Assembly (NCBI RefSeq): GCF_009831415.1
Contig: NZ_CP043727.1
Location: 1,054,001 to 1,118,000, forward strand
DNA from: Yersinia canariae
GTDB lineage: Bacteria > Pseudomonadota > Gammaproteobacteria > Enterobacterales > Enterobacteriaceae
Direction: 5' to 3'
DNA: 64,000 nt
The notes under the pieces were generated by a model. It had not been told where the DNA came from. It saw nothing but the letters and a program-made list of their open reading frames with translations, and did not search any database. Each line of letters starts with the position of its first letter. Position 1 is the stretch's first letter. Both the position numbers and the translations under genes were made by a program. Below, one piece after another: positions 53,176 through 61,531 of the stretch.

Positions 53176-54207
53176 TCAGTGCAAAATGTGCTGCTGATGG
53201 AGGAACGTTATTATTTGTTGTACTGTTTGTTGATGTAACTTTCCTCTTTCTACTGCTGGCGTCGCGCAGATAAAAGCTTCGCCTTCTGCCGCCAGAATCT
53301 CACCCGCCGCCGGTTTACATATTGGCAAGAAATCAAAATGTCCACTATTGGCTAATGTCACGGCGGTGATGTCAGGTTGATTCAGTTGTTTTACCCAAGT
53401 TTCCCCGCCCAGATTCAGTGACTCATTTGGCGAAATAAAATAATGGGCGTTAATCAGTAGTAGTGGTCCACTTAAGTGCAGCAAGCTGTTATTTTGATAA
53501 AAAGGAATCATTCCTGGGTCTAGGGCAATCGCGAAATCCAGACGTTTATCTGCATAATTACCTTCAAATTTCACCGCAGATAACTGATTGAGTTTTACGT
53601 CGGCGCGGGTGTAAAACTGGCAGTTAGGTTGATCAGGTTGTTGCTGGCAGCCGGTAATAAAGCGCGGAAATGAAAGTGTGGCACCTAACGCCGCCATAGC
53701 ACTGTAGCCGCCTTTTGAATGACCAATAACGCCAATCGGCTGTTTATCTAATGCTGATTTCCAGTGTGGGTCTGGCAGTAAGTCGCTGATGATAAAAGAG
53801 ATATCTTCAGTCTGTAACCATAACTGAGCCGATTGCCCAGGGATTGAGTCCCCGGTGGTGCTGCCTGGATGATTAGCCGCAATGACCACCATACCTTGCT
53901 GCACCAGCTTATCAGCCAGCCACGCCAGACTGGTATTGTTACCCCCGCTGCCATGGCTAAGTATCAGTAGAGGAAATTGCCCCTTAGCAAGGGGGGCATC
54001 CGGTAAAACAGAAATACCTTGGAAAACAGCATTATCGCCCAGCAGATGCGTTTTTCCCTGCTCAGCTGTAGGGTAATAAATCACGCTATCAAGTTGGCGA
54101 TGGCGTTGGAGATCATTGAAGGAAATGTGAGTGATTGCTGTTTGCCAACTATAACTGGTGAGTGGAAAAAACAGCAAAAGGCTGAGAGATAAAAACAGTT
54201 TTTTCAT
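53176..54207 (-). CDS. Secreted alpha/beta hydrolase, dienelactone hydrolase/PAF-acetylhydrolase-like
   Basis: A 343-residue exported hydrolase. A signal peptide of about 20 residues (MKKLFLSLSLLLFFPLTSYS) precedes an alpha/beta hydrolase fold. The oxyanion region is LSHGSGGNNTS (84-94), the nucleophile Ser164 lies in GHSKGGYSAM and a candidate Asp is in FAIALDPGMIPF near residue 229. The catalytic His is probably in NSGHFDFL near residue 293. The insert FITGCQQQPDQPNCQF has paired cysteines that could form a periplasmic disulphide. Substrate is unknown; esters or lipids are likely. It ends 3 bp from the ydgU stop and is divergent from an AraC-type regulator. Confidence 0.82.
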   Translation of the reverse strand: MKKLFLSLSLLLFFPLTSYSWQTAITHISFNDLQRHRQLDSVIYYPTAEQGKTHLLGDNAVFQGISVLPDAPLAKGQFPLLILSHGSGGNNTSLAWLADKLVQQGMVVIAANHPGSTTGDSIPGQSAQLWLQTEDISFIISDLLPDPHWKSALDKQPIGVIGHSKGGYSAMAALGATLSFPRFITGCQQQPDQPNCQFYTRADVKLNQLSAVKFEGNYADKRLDFAIALDPGMIPFYQNNSLLHLSGPLLLINAHYFISPNESLNLGGETWVKQLNQPDITAVTLANSGHFDFLPICKPAAGEILAAEGEAFICATPAVERGKLHQQTVQQIITFLHQQHILH

Positions 54208-54372
54208 TGTGTAACATCCTGATTGATTGAGCTTCTCGCCACCTTAGTTGGGGATGAAAATTGCCGCGACCTCGATCACGATCCAGTCCCTGATCTTGCT
54301 TGTTTTCAATCATCTGGCTGTCTACACTGCAAAACAGCTATTCACGATATCTATTTGTTAAGGCAAAGGTAT

Positions 54373-55389
54373 ATGCCGCTAATTCCCGTCTCTTTTTTGC
54401 TGTCTCTATTATGTTTTGGCCTGTTTCTATATTTCATTAAAACCGAAAAGCAGGGGGGCTTCCTGCTGCAACTATTGCTGATTTGTGCCATACAAAGCGC
54501 ACTGATTGGTTTGCGATATGGTTATCACGTAACACTGTTTAATGGCCTGCAACCTATAGTTGCCATGACTATCCCGCCATTAACCTATTTAGCTTTATTG
54601 AGTGCTACGAAAGAGAGGGTGGGCGTCAGCTCATGGTGGAAACACAGCTTAGCGCCTATTGGCACCGTAATTTGTGTGTGGCTGGCACCACAGTGGCTCG
54701 ATGCTATTGTGATTATCAGCTATCTGTCATATGGCATTGCGATACTGCTTTATTTGCGCCCAGGTGAGGACCGCTTACAGCAGGTTTCATTAGAAAAAAG
54801 TTGGCTCAGTTACCGTTTATGGTTGCTGCTAGCTATCTTACTCATGGGTTCTGGGTTGGGTGACATTATTATCAGCGTGGATTATGCCTTTTTTGCCGGG
54901 AATCAAGCTGGAAAGATAGTCAGTGCCAGTAATTTATTGATTACATTGGTTATGTATTACACGCTGTTCACCAGCGCTCATCGAAAAGAACCTATTATCG
55001 AAGCGCAAATCCAGTTGGAAAATAAGCCGGAGAGTGAACCGCTGGATGAATTGTTCACTATTATTTTATCAACCTTAAAACACAATAAGTTATATCTGGA
55101 CAGCCAACTCAACTTATCAAAATTGGCACGCAAAGTGGGCGTCCCCGCGCGCAAAGTGTCACAGGCGATTAATCAACAAACTGGGCAAAATGTTTCGCAA
55201 TATGTCAATCAGTTGCGGATTGAACAGGCGGCGCAGCTATTAGTGACGACGGAGATTCCGGTGGTCGATATTATGCTGGAGGCAGGGTTTCAAACTAAAT
55301 CCAATTTTAATCGTGAGTTTATGCGGGTTAAGGGCATGACACCGTCACTGTGGCGTGAACGTAAGCGGTCAGCGGGCACGGAAGAATAA
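54373..55389 (+). CDS. Membrane-embedded AraC-family regulator
   Basis: A 338-residue protein with a polytopic N-terminal half (about six to seven hydrophobic helices, residues 1-215) and a C-terminal AraC HTH domain (about 240-335). The HTH has LNLSKLARKVGVPARKVSQAI, VSQYVNQLRIEQAAQLL and the family signature VVDIMLEAGFQTKSNFNREF. The start chosen is ATG 54373 with AAAGG upstream; the longer frame from 54223 adds 50 residues without membrane character. Such regulators probably sense membrane or periplasmic signals. It is divergent from the secreted hydrolase with 165 bp between starts, making the hydrolase a likely target. Confidence 0.85.
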   Translation: MPLIPVSFLLSLLCFGLFLYFIKTEKQGGFLLQLLLICAIQSALIGLRYGYHVTLFNGLQPIVAMTIPPLTYLALLSATKERVGVSSWWKHSLAPIGTVICVWLAPQWLDAIVIISYLSYGIAILLYLRPGEDRLQQVSLEKSWLSYRLWLLLAILLMGSGLGDIIISVDYAFFAGNQAGKIVSASNLLITLVMYYTLFTSAHRKEPIIEAQIQLENKPESEPLDELFTIILSTLKHNKLYLDSQLNLSKLARKVGVPARKVSQAINQQTGQNVSQYVNQLRIEQAAQLLVTTEIPVVDIMLEAGFQTKSNFNREFMRVKGMTPSLWRERKRSAGTEE

Positions 55390-55608
55390 GCCACGAATAT
55401 TTATTATACATATCTGATTCAGCAGGAAAGTTTATCGGTGTGTTGCTCACCTTACGGTTATCGCCGCAGCAACAGCACCGGGATAACGCCGCTCGGCTTG
55501 ATAGCATGTAGACTATTCCGAAATAGTCACTTTGAGCCAATAAAGACGTGGTTTCCCTTATTTATTACGGTAAGGTCGCTCAATAGTAGCTAAAAAGAGG
55601 GGAAATAA

Positions 55609-55944
55609 ATGTATTTACGGCCAGATGAAGTGGCTAAGGTCCTGGAGAATGCCGGTTTTGATCGGGATTATACGGTTGATCAGGCTTACGGTTATCGGAA
55701 AGCGGGGCATTACGTGTATGTCAACCGGGAAGCCCGCATGGGCAGGACAGCATTGGTTATCCACCCGGCGCAAAAAGATAAGAGTTTATTGTTTGCTACA
55801 CCCACGGCAACACTTCGTATCAGTGATAAGTATGTTGAGTTTCCGCTTTATCTCGCCGGAGAAACAGAAGACCGCTACGGTATTGCTCACGGATTTAGCT
55901 CAAGAGAAATGTTATTGCGCTACCTGAACAGTATGTTCCCGTAA
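55609..55944 (+). CDS. DUF2002-family protein
   Basis: A 111-residue small cytoplasmic protein that I assign to DUF2002 by its opening [17 protein letters not shown] and the central [19 protein letters not shown] and [21 protein letters not shown]. It is predicted to be alpha/beta with no membrane segment or signal. Function unknown. ATG 55609 has AGAGGGG 7-8 bp upstream. It is a single-gene unit; a short inverted repeat (GACTATT / AATAGTC, 55511-55528) lies about 80 bp upstream and may be a control site. Confidence 0.8.
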   Translation: MYLRPDEVAKVLENAGFDRDYTVDQAYGYRKAGHYVYVNREARMGRTALVIHPAQKDKSLLFATPTATLRISDKYVEFPLYLAGETEDRYGIAHGFSSREMLLRYLNSMFP

Positions 55945-55994
55945 ATTTGCTCACCCCCCGCCACAATTAATTTCATTGCGCCGTAATGCCATTT

Positions 55995-56444
55995 TCAATG
56001 CAATACGGCATCCGCTTGTTGGTTAAATTGCAGATTATAATTGCGGCGAAATTGCGCTAATTCAAAGGCATCTAAATCCAGTTCAGCGAAATAGAACAAA
56101 GCTGCTTCAGTATGTTCGGCTGTTAGCATTGGGGAGATATGCGAGCGAATTAGCGTATTTCGCCATTGCATCACATTTTCATCGGAAGGATCTTTGATAA
56201 AGGTTTGGTAGATAAATACCAGATAAGCCGCTTTTCTGACATCTTCAGCATAACCATTGCTGGTGGAGCGAATAAACATTTGTGTTTGGCGCTGCCCCAT
56301 CTCTTGCAGCATTGATTCAATATAAATTGGTTTTATCTTCAGTAAATTAGCCAGTGTATCCACGGCCTTGCGGGTATCTGACGTCAATACACGATAACCC
56401 ACAATAAAAACCACGATCAAAACAGCAATAATTATCCACGTCAT
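55995..56444 (-). CDS. yicN: YicN-like DUF1198 membrane-anchored protein
   Basis: A 149-residue protein with a single N-terminal membrane helix (MTWIIIAVLIVVFIVGYRVL) and a soluble helical domain. It matches E. coli YicN (DUF1198, 150 residues) in length, N-terminal hydrophobic segment and the pattern VESM-like IESMLQEMG and FAELDLDAFELAQFRRNYN near the C-terminus. Function unknown. Stand-alone minus-strand gene between the DUF2002 gene and a coiled-coil gene. Confidence 0.8.
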   Translation of the reverse strand: MTWIIIAVLIVVFIVGYRVLTSDTRKAVDTLANLLKIKPIYIESMLQEMGQRQTQMFIRSTSNGYAEDVRKAAYLVFIYQTFIKDPSDENVMQWRNTLIRSHISPMLTAEHTEAALFYFAELDLDAFELAQFRRNYNLQFNQQADAVLH

Positions 56445-56534
56445 GTAATGTTTCTTTGCGCCATAAAAGGTGAAATTGACAACGTAAAATTATCTGGCTG
56501 TTAAATCGCCGATTTTGATAAATAAACGAAGTAC

Positions 56535-56873
56535 TTACTGATTATCGCCACTGAAATTATCGCTATTTTTCTGCTGATTATTCAGATGATGATTAAACGC
56601 GGCGGCATCTTTTGCCAGTGCATCAAGGTGTGCGCCAAGCATTTTGATCTGCCTGACCAGCGAATGTTGCTCGGGCAAAGTGTTCGCTGTATTGAGTTTT
56701 CTCAGCAGCATATCATTTTTCGCACGCAATGCTGTTTCCCGCGCTTTTGACTGCTCCAGCTCATGTTGCAGTGCATTGTAACTTGCCTGCCATGTCTGGT
56801 GCTGCTTCTCAAAAGTTGATTGCAACTCACTCATTGCATTAAGAAACTTCACTTCAAGCTCACGCATTGTCAT
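56535..56873 (-). CDS. Coiled-coil protein, MbeD/MobD-like
   Basis: A 112-residue hydrophilic protein with a long predicted coiled coil (about residues 3-60, heptad pattern in MRELEVKFLNAMSELQSTFE and ELEQSKARETALRAKNDMLL). The opening resembles the MbeD/MobD plasmid mobilisation family, but no relaxase or oriT is nearby, so the resemblance may reflect shared helix periodicity. ATG 56873 follows AAAGGAAAAGC; extension to 56939 is less likely. Function not assigned. Confidence 0.65.
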   Translation of the reverse strand: MTMRELEVKFLNAMSELQSTFEKQHQTWQASYNALQHELEQSKARETALRAKNDMLLRKLNTANTLPEQHSLVRQIKMLGAHLDALAKDAAAFNHHLNNQQKNSDNFSGDNQ

Positions 56874-57256
56874 TGCTTTTCCTTTATCACGGCTTCCGAT
56901 TTTCAGTGGCAGTATAGCGAAATCTGAGCATAAGCTCATCTGCTAGAGTGTGTCTTTCATTGCAGATGCAGGCTGCCACAACAGCGAGTTTTATCATAAT
57001 TTGTTTTTATCATTTATTAATGCACGAAATAAATAAGCCTTGCTATTAATATCTCAGCATGCGTTAATGACGTCATCGGTTTGTAGCACAGACCTATTTA
57101 TGTAAGCCATTTAAGTAAAGCAGTTCCTAGTTAAAGCGATATTTTTAGACATCACTTCTCCGACGAATTTCCTTCTTTAGTGCCCCCATAAGTAACTCTT
57201 GATAAGCAGACCTCAATTGCCACTCGTTGGCACAAAATAATGAAGGAAATACCTCT
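56874..57256. other. Promoter and leader region of the cold-shock gene
   Basis: A 383-bp AT-rich stretch. The 150-200 bp before the csp ATG are likely the long cold-inducible 5' leader typical of cspA-type genes. I could not identify the start point or an undisputed cold box by eye. No ORF was recognised. Confidence 0.5.
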
Positions 57257-57469
57257 ATGTCTACTAAAATGACTGGTTTAGTAAAATGGTTTGATGCTGG
57301 TAAAGGTTTTGGTTTTATTTCTCCTGCAGATGGCAGCAAAGATGTATTCGTACATTTCTCTGCAATCCAGGGTAATGATTACAAAACTCTTGATGAAGGC
57401 CAGAACGTAGAGTTCAGCATCGAGCAAGGCCAGAAAGGCCCTTCAGCTGTAAACGTAGTTGCGCTGTAA
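57257..57469 (+). CDS. CspA-family cold shock protein
   Basis: A 70-residue single-domain OB-fold RNA/DNA chaperone. RNP1 is KGFGFIS (residues 16-22) and RNP2 is VFVHFSAI (about 30-37). The start is ATG 57257 ([17 protein letters not shown]) after AAGGAAA, making the length exactly that of E. coli CspA-type proteins. Sequence is closest to the CspB/CspG subgroup, but the exact paralog cannot be fixed. It is a monocistronic unit with a long AT-rich upstream leader, consistent with cold induction. Confidence 0.95.
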   Translation: MSTKMTGLVKWFDAGKGFGFISPADGSKDVFVHFSAIQGNDYKTLDEGQNVEFSIEQGQKGPSAVNVVAL

Positions 57470-57650
57470 TTAATACTGCTGCAATGAGTTTTTCGCTGTC
57501 ATTAAATTTGGTTTAGGCCAGATTTATTGTTGGTCAAATAATTGATTAGAATAGTTGTGATCGCGATGATGGCATAAGCCGGAGCAGACAATGAAATCAT
57601 CAATGATATTATTTGCATTAAATTGTATTTAATAAAATGACCAACATCCT

Positions 57651-57677
57651 AAAAACCTCGCCATGGCGGGGTTTTTT
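57651..57677. terminator. Terminator between csp and ftrA
   Basis: AAAAACCTCGCC and GGCGGGGTTTTTT pair around ATG (wobble included), followed by T. It may serve both convergent genes. Confidence 0.85.
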
Positions 57678-57724
57678 GTTTTCTACTGTTAGCCATAAAT
57701 GAGTATTCACGAAAATATTTTCTG

Positions 57725-58720
57725 TTAATTATATTTAAACTGTCGACGATATACTGCGGGTGTAATACCCACTATCTGACGAAACGCGTTCCTAAAACCT
57801 TCAATAGTCTGAAACCCGCAATATTCAGCTATTCCCGCCATATTGATGTTATCTTGCTCCAGTAATTCCTTCGCTTTATGCATTCTTTCGTGTTGTAACC
57901 AGATTTTTGGCGCTTGACCCGTAGCTGCGCAAAAATGCCGTAAAAAGGTTCTTTCACTGAGCGCTAACTTTGCCGCCATCTGACTAACTGTCCAATTCTG
58001 TCCCAATTGCCCGCGCACCTGTTCCATCAGTTTTGCCATATCGCGGTGGTTTTCTTTGGCGACGGGCGCGGGAATAAATTGCTGTTGCCCACCACGGCGT
58101 TGCGGGGCCATGACTAATCGTCGAGCCACCTGGTTGGCGATGTGAGTGCCAAAATCGCGGGTGATGAGATGCAAACAGGCATCTATTCCGGCGCTACTAC
58201 CCGCCGAGGTGATAATTTGCCCCTCATCGACATACAGCACATTCGGATCGACATGAATCTCGGGGTAGCGTTGCGCCAAATAATCGGTATAGCGCCAATG
58301 AGTGGTGGCGCTTTTGCCGTGCAATAACCCAGCTGCTGCCAGCACAAAGACACCTGAACAAATGGTAATTATGCGTGTACCTCGTGTGATTGCTTGCTGT
58401 AGCGCATCAACAAGGGCGGCGGAGGGAGGAGTCTCAGGGCTGCTCCAGCCGGGGATTACAATGGTTTTGGCCTGTTCCAGCAGTGCTATCCCTGCATCAA
58501 CGTGAATATGGAGGCTGCCATTGGCTGTGGAAATGTGCTTATCCACTGCGACCACCTGATGTTGATACCAGGGGAAATCAAACTCCGGGCGAGCTAGACC
58601 GAATATTTCCTGCGCAATACCAAATTCAAATAGGCAGAGGCCATCATAAGCCAAGGTAGCGACCAAACCGGGATCTTGTTTCACCCCTTGGTGAAGTTTA
58701 GGGGGAGCGGAATGAGTCAT
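57725..58720 (-). CDS. ftrA: AraC-family regulator FtrA (GlxA-like)
   Basis: A 331-residue regulator with an N-terminal DJ-1/PfpI-like domain (about 20-200) and a C-terminal AraC helix-turn-helix (about 230-328). The first domain has the nucleophile-elbow-like TICSGVFVLAAAGLL near residue 122 and ITSAGSSAGIDACLHLI. The HTH has WTVSQMAAKLALSERTFLRHF and MAGIAEYCGFQTIEGFRNAFRQIVG. It is divergent from a rhodanese gene, its probable target, with 96 bp between start codons. Confidence 0.88.
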   Translation of the reverse strand: MTHSAPPKLHQGVKQDPGLVATLAYDGLCLFEFGIAQEIFGLARPEFDFPWYQHQVVAVDKHISTANGSLHIHVDAGIALLEQAKTIVIPGWSSPETPPSAALVDALQQAITRGTRIITICSGVFVLAAAGLLHGKSATTHWRYTDYLAQRYPEIHVDPNVLYVDEGQIITSAGSSAGIDACLHLITRDFGTHIANQVARRLVMAPQRRGGQQQFIPAPVAKENHRDMAKLMEQVRGQLGQNWTVSQMAAKLALSERTFLRHFCAATGQAPKIWLQHERMHKAKELLEQDNINMAGIAEYCGFQTIEGFRNAFRQIVGITPAVYRRQFKYN

Positions 58721-58816
58721 TGGCGTATCTCAGTGGTTTATTGTCATATCCGCCACTGTAATGAGCTAACTCCATTTCATAAAGTGATTCTTCAGAATAT
58801 TTAATGGAGAAAACAT

Positions 58817-59254
58817 ATGAGCAGTATTGTTAGCCAGATTCCCCCCGCGTCTCCTGAACAGGCATTGCAGCACTTTTCTCAGCGTTTGGCATTTGAAACT
58901 GATTGCTCGGATGTTTACTACTGCCAGCAGCAGGGAACAGTAGACTTTGTGTTGGTAGATGTGCGCAACGAGGCGGCATTTGCATTGGCACATGTGCCCG
59001 GCGCTATCAATATTCCTCACCTATTGATGGATGCCTCTTTGCTCGCTCATTACTCAATGAATACGTTATTTGTGATTTATTGCGCGGGACCACACTGTAA
59101 TGGTGTCTATCGCGCTGCGGTCAATCTAAGTCAACTGGGGTATGCGGTTAAAGAGATGATTGGTGGAGTGACAGGCTGGCGTGATGAGGGGCTACCCATG
59201 AGTGATACTGTTAATAAAACCGGGGATGCGGTGAGCTGCGGGTGTCATATTTAA
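58817..59254 (+). CDS. Rhodanese-like sulfurtransferase
   Basis: A 145-residue single-domain rhodanese (about residues 15-135). The substrate-loop Cys89 lies in VIYCAGPHCNGVYRAA, VDVRNEAAFALAHVPGAINIPH is the CH2A signature and GGVTGWRDEGLP the C-terminal motif. A C-terminal CGCH motif could be a metal site or resolve a persulphide. The substrate is unknown; rhodaneses move sulphane sulphur or act in thiol signalling. It is divergent from ftrA and ends 78 bp before the next, convergent gene. Confidence 0.9.
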   Translation: MSSIVSQIPPASPEQALQHFSQRLAFETDCSDVYYCQQQGTVDFVLVDVRNEAAFALAHVPGAINIPHLLMDASLLAHYSMNTLFVIYCAGPHCNGVYRAAVNLSQLGYAVKEMIGGVTGWRDEGLPMSDTVNKTGDAVSCGCHI

Positions 59255-59331
59255 AAGTATCACGCTGGATAACTACACTGGCTGGTGGTGCCCTAAGTCT
59301 ATGACTTAGGGCTTTGATTTATATTGCATTG

Positions 59332-60045
59332 TTAGCCCTGCATATTACGTGCTGCAAGCCGCTGTTTGAGTTCGGCTATGACTGATTCAGAATTCTCACT
59401 TCTGTATGGGTTTTTCACCGGATCTTTCTTCGCCGTCTTACTTCGTTGCTCTGCTGCCTTTTGCTCAAGTTCTTGTCGACTGGCCGGTTTTACCTCTTGC
59501 CTCACATATTGGGTTACAACTGGATCCAATGGTAGCGGCGGCGGCAATGGAATGCCTCCCGATTTTACATCAAGGTTAAGCTTTACAGCGGCTATAGGCG
59601 GTGATGGCGGCAGTACGGTGTTTTCAGCACGAGGAATGGTTGGCATTGCTGTGCTAATTTTTACCGCCTCTATTTTATTTGTATGTCTTTGATATTGATT
59701 GAGAGCAAGGGCGTAACGATCTACAGCGGTTTGCCCTTTAATCTGGGGCAAACCGGCCATTATTTTATTTATCATCATCTTTGCCACAGAACTGAGTGCT
59801 TTCTCTTTATTATCTGTTTTGAAGAGACTCACTTTCGGTGAGGTATTATTTTTTTGTATGGAATGAAATGTTATTTTTTTAACCGCACTCGGCTGAGGTG
59901 TAATTGTATTACTCAAGCCGATCAGTTTATGAGCAAGTTTGGAACCAGCGGGCTTGGTATCACTTTGCTTGGATTGGCTACTCAAGTGGTTAAACAGCGC
60001 TATTTTGCTGTGGATTGAATGGGATATACCCAGTGCATTACTCAT
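59332..60045 (-). CDS. Unassigned proline-rich protein, candidate secreted effector
   Basis: A 237-residue basic protein that I do not recognise. It has no signal peptide or membrane helix. The N-terminal 85 residues are rich in Ser, Lys, Asn and Thr, like many type III secreted proteins. Residues 144-175 hold two polyproline patches (LPPSPP and IPLPPPLPLDP), and the C-terminal 50 residues form a charged helix (QELEQKAAEQ and VIAELKQRLAARN). A polyproline segment followed by such a helix resembles proteins that bind profilin and actin, but no full WH2 motif is evident. ATG 60045 has GAGGAAG 7 bp upstream. It has no obvious operon partner. Effector status is inference only. Confidence 0.7.
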   Translation of the reverse strand: MSNALGISHSIHSKIALFNHLSSQSKQSDTKPAGSKLAHKLIGLSNTITPQPSAVKKITFHSIQKNNTSPKVSLFKTDNKEKALSSVAKMMINKIMAGLPQIKGQTAVDRYALALNQYQRHTNKIEAVKISTAMPTIPRAENTVLPPSPPIAAVKLNLDVKSGGIPLPPPLPLDPVVTQYVRQEVKPASRQELEQKAAEQRSKTAKKDPVKNPYRSENSESVIAELKQRLAARNMQG

Positions 60046-60299
60046 TTATTGCTTCCTCATTAATATGCCATGTGAATGGAGAACTTTTAATCAACTATAT
60101 CGCGAAGCTAAACGGGCAACTTGCAAAAAAAGAGTCTTGCAACCAGTGAATATGGTATCTCCAGCCCAAGGGTTAATTTATTGTTATAAATATGACTCGG
60201 TGCGATAGGGCTGGTGGTTATCACTTGCTATTATTCTTGGCACTGAAGGTGAATTAGCTGGTAGAGTATTAGCGGTTTTATTCATTACAGGAATTCTGT

Positions 60300-60596
60300 A
60301 TGCGCTCTGTTTATCTGTGGGTAGTCGTGGTGGCTATTGGCATCACTGCGTTCGTATCTCAGCTCAGCTTTTTTTTCATTGAACCGCAGACGGATGTTAG
60401 CGAAGGTAAAGTTTTGGTGCTTAAACGGACGCCTAAAATGGGTTTTATTGATAGCCCTCGGGGTTACTGCCAGCGCGAATACCCAACTGAAGACTCTGAA
60501 CGCTGTGAGTCCAGGATCCTTTCGCCATTATTAGACAGTACTCATGCCATTTATGAGCTGCCATTTAGTGATTATTTTTACGAAATGACGTATTAA
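60300..60596 (+). CDS. Unassigned small membrane-anchored protein
   Basis: A 98-residue protein with one N-terminal membrane helix (about residues 5-27, LWVVVVAIGITAFVSQLSFF) and a roughly 70-residue acidic domain, probably periplasmic. Two cysteines (in GYCQREYPT and ERCESR) could form a disulphide, consistent with export. ATG 60300 has AGGAA 8 bp upstream. I do not recognise the family. Confidence 0.65.
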   Translation: MRSVYLWVVVVAIGITAFVSQLSFFFIEPQTDVSEGKVLVLKRTPKMGFIDSPRGYCQREYPTEDSERCESRILSPLLDSTHAIYELPFSDYFYEMTY

Positions 60597-60721
60597 ACCC
60601 CAGCAAATTTTTCAGTCACTAGCTCTGATTTCGAGGTATTTGCGGTATATTAATATTTTTAATATAAGTCACTGCTAAATAGTTTCACTATTTTAATATT
60701 TATAACATAAAGGAGTAGGTT

Positions 60722-61531
60722 GTGAATTGGATGGAGGTTTTGATATCTGCGGGTATTGCTGCGATTTTGGGCGTTATCACAACAGGATTACGTAACCGAA
60801 ATAAATTGGGCAAGATTGGTGCCATTTTATGGGTTATTATTCCCATTATTGCTGGGAATATTATTTATTACCAATATATTAATCCGAATGGATTACGTGG
60901 GAATGATCGAGCACAAATAGAACAATCACTCGAGAGCTTCCCTGTGTTCCAAACCCTGAAACAGCAAGAGCCGACTCTTTATACACAGCTGATCGATAAC
61001 TTCCTCAAGTCAAAGAAAGAAGGGCACTCTGAGCAGCAACGGATTGATGAAATGAAACAGTCTATCGCAGAGTTAACTGTGCAACGGATCCGGCATGCAC
61101 CCGATAAAAATGTTATCGATTATATGAATGTTATCTTGGATGAGCTGCGTTATTATCAGACTAATAATCGTAGTGAACATCTCTGTTTTAAGGCGTTGTT
61201 CCCGCAAGTGAATGGCGGGGTTAATGCCACTAAAGTTTTACCTAAAGAGCTGCTTATGCGAGATTTGGATTCGATTAATAGCTTGTTTACCTCCTCTACG
61301 GGAGGATTAATAAAGCCAGAAAATCAAGAGTATGAGAATAAGCTCAATGCTATCGTGGGAAAATTGCAGCAGCAATATGGTCATGATTTGCAGATGTTTG
61401 TGAACCCTGCGGCTCCTGAAGTCGATCGCGAAAAAATCTGTGATATGGCCATCGATATGTATAGCCAAATATTGAAACTCTCCCCTAACGATGCTGGCGC
61501 TATTTTACGTTCGATGTTGGGTGGCGAATAA
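60722..61531 (+). CDS. Unassigned protein with two N-terminal membrane helices
   Basis: A 269-residue protein. Two hydrophobic helices (about 5-23 and 32-50) flank a basic loop (RNRNKLGK), which by the positive-inside rule places the long C-terminal domain (55-269) in the periplasm. That domain is mostly helical and hydrophilic, with two Cys (about residues 157 and 237). The start is GTG 60722 with AAGGAG 7 bp upstream. No recognised domain. It is on the same strand as the 98-residue gene, 125 bp upstream, and both are anchored by N-terminal helices, so they may act together. Confidence 0.65.
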   Translation: MNWMEVLISAGIAAILGVITTGLRNRNKLGKIGAILWVIIPIIAGNIIYYQYINPNGLRGNDRAQIEQSLESFPVFQTLKQQEPTLYTQLIDNFLKSKKEGHSEQQRIDEMKQSIAELTVQRIRHAPDKNVIDYMNVILDELRYYQTNNRSEHLCFKALFPQVNGGVNATKVLPKELLMRDLDSINSLFTSSTGGLIKPENQEYENKLNAIVGKLQQQYGHDLQMFVNPAAPEVDREKICDMAIDMYSQILKLSPNDAGAILRSMLGGE

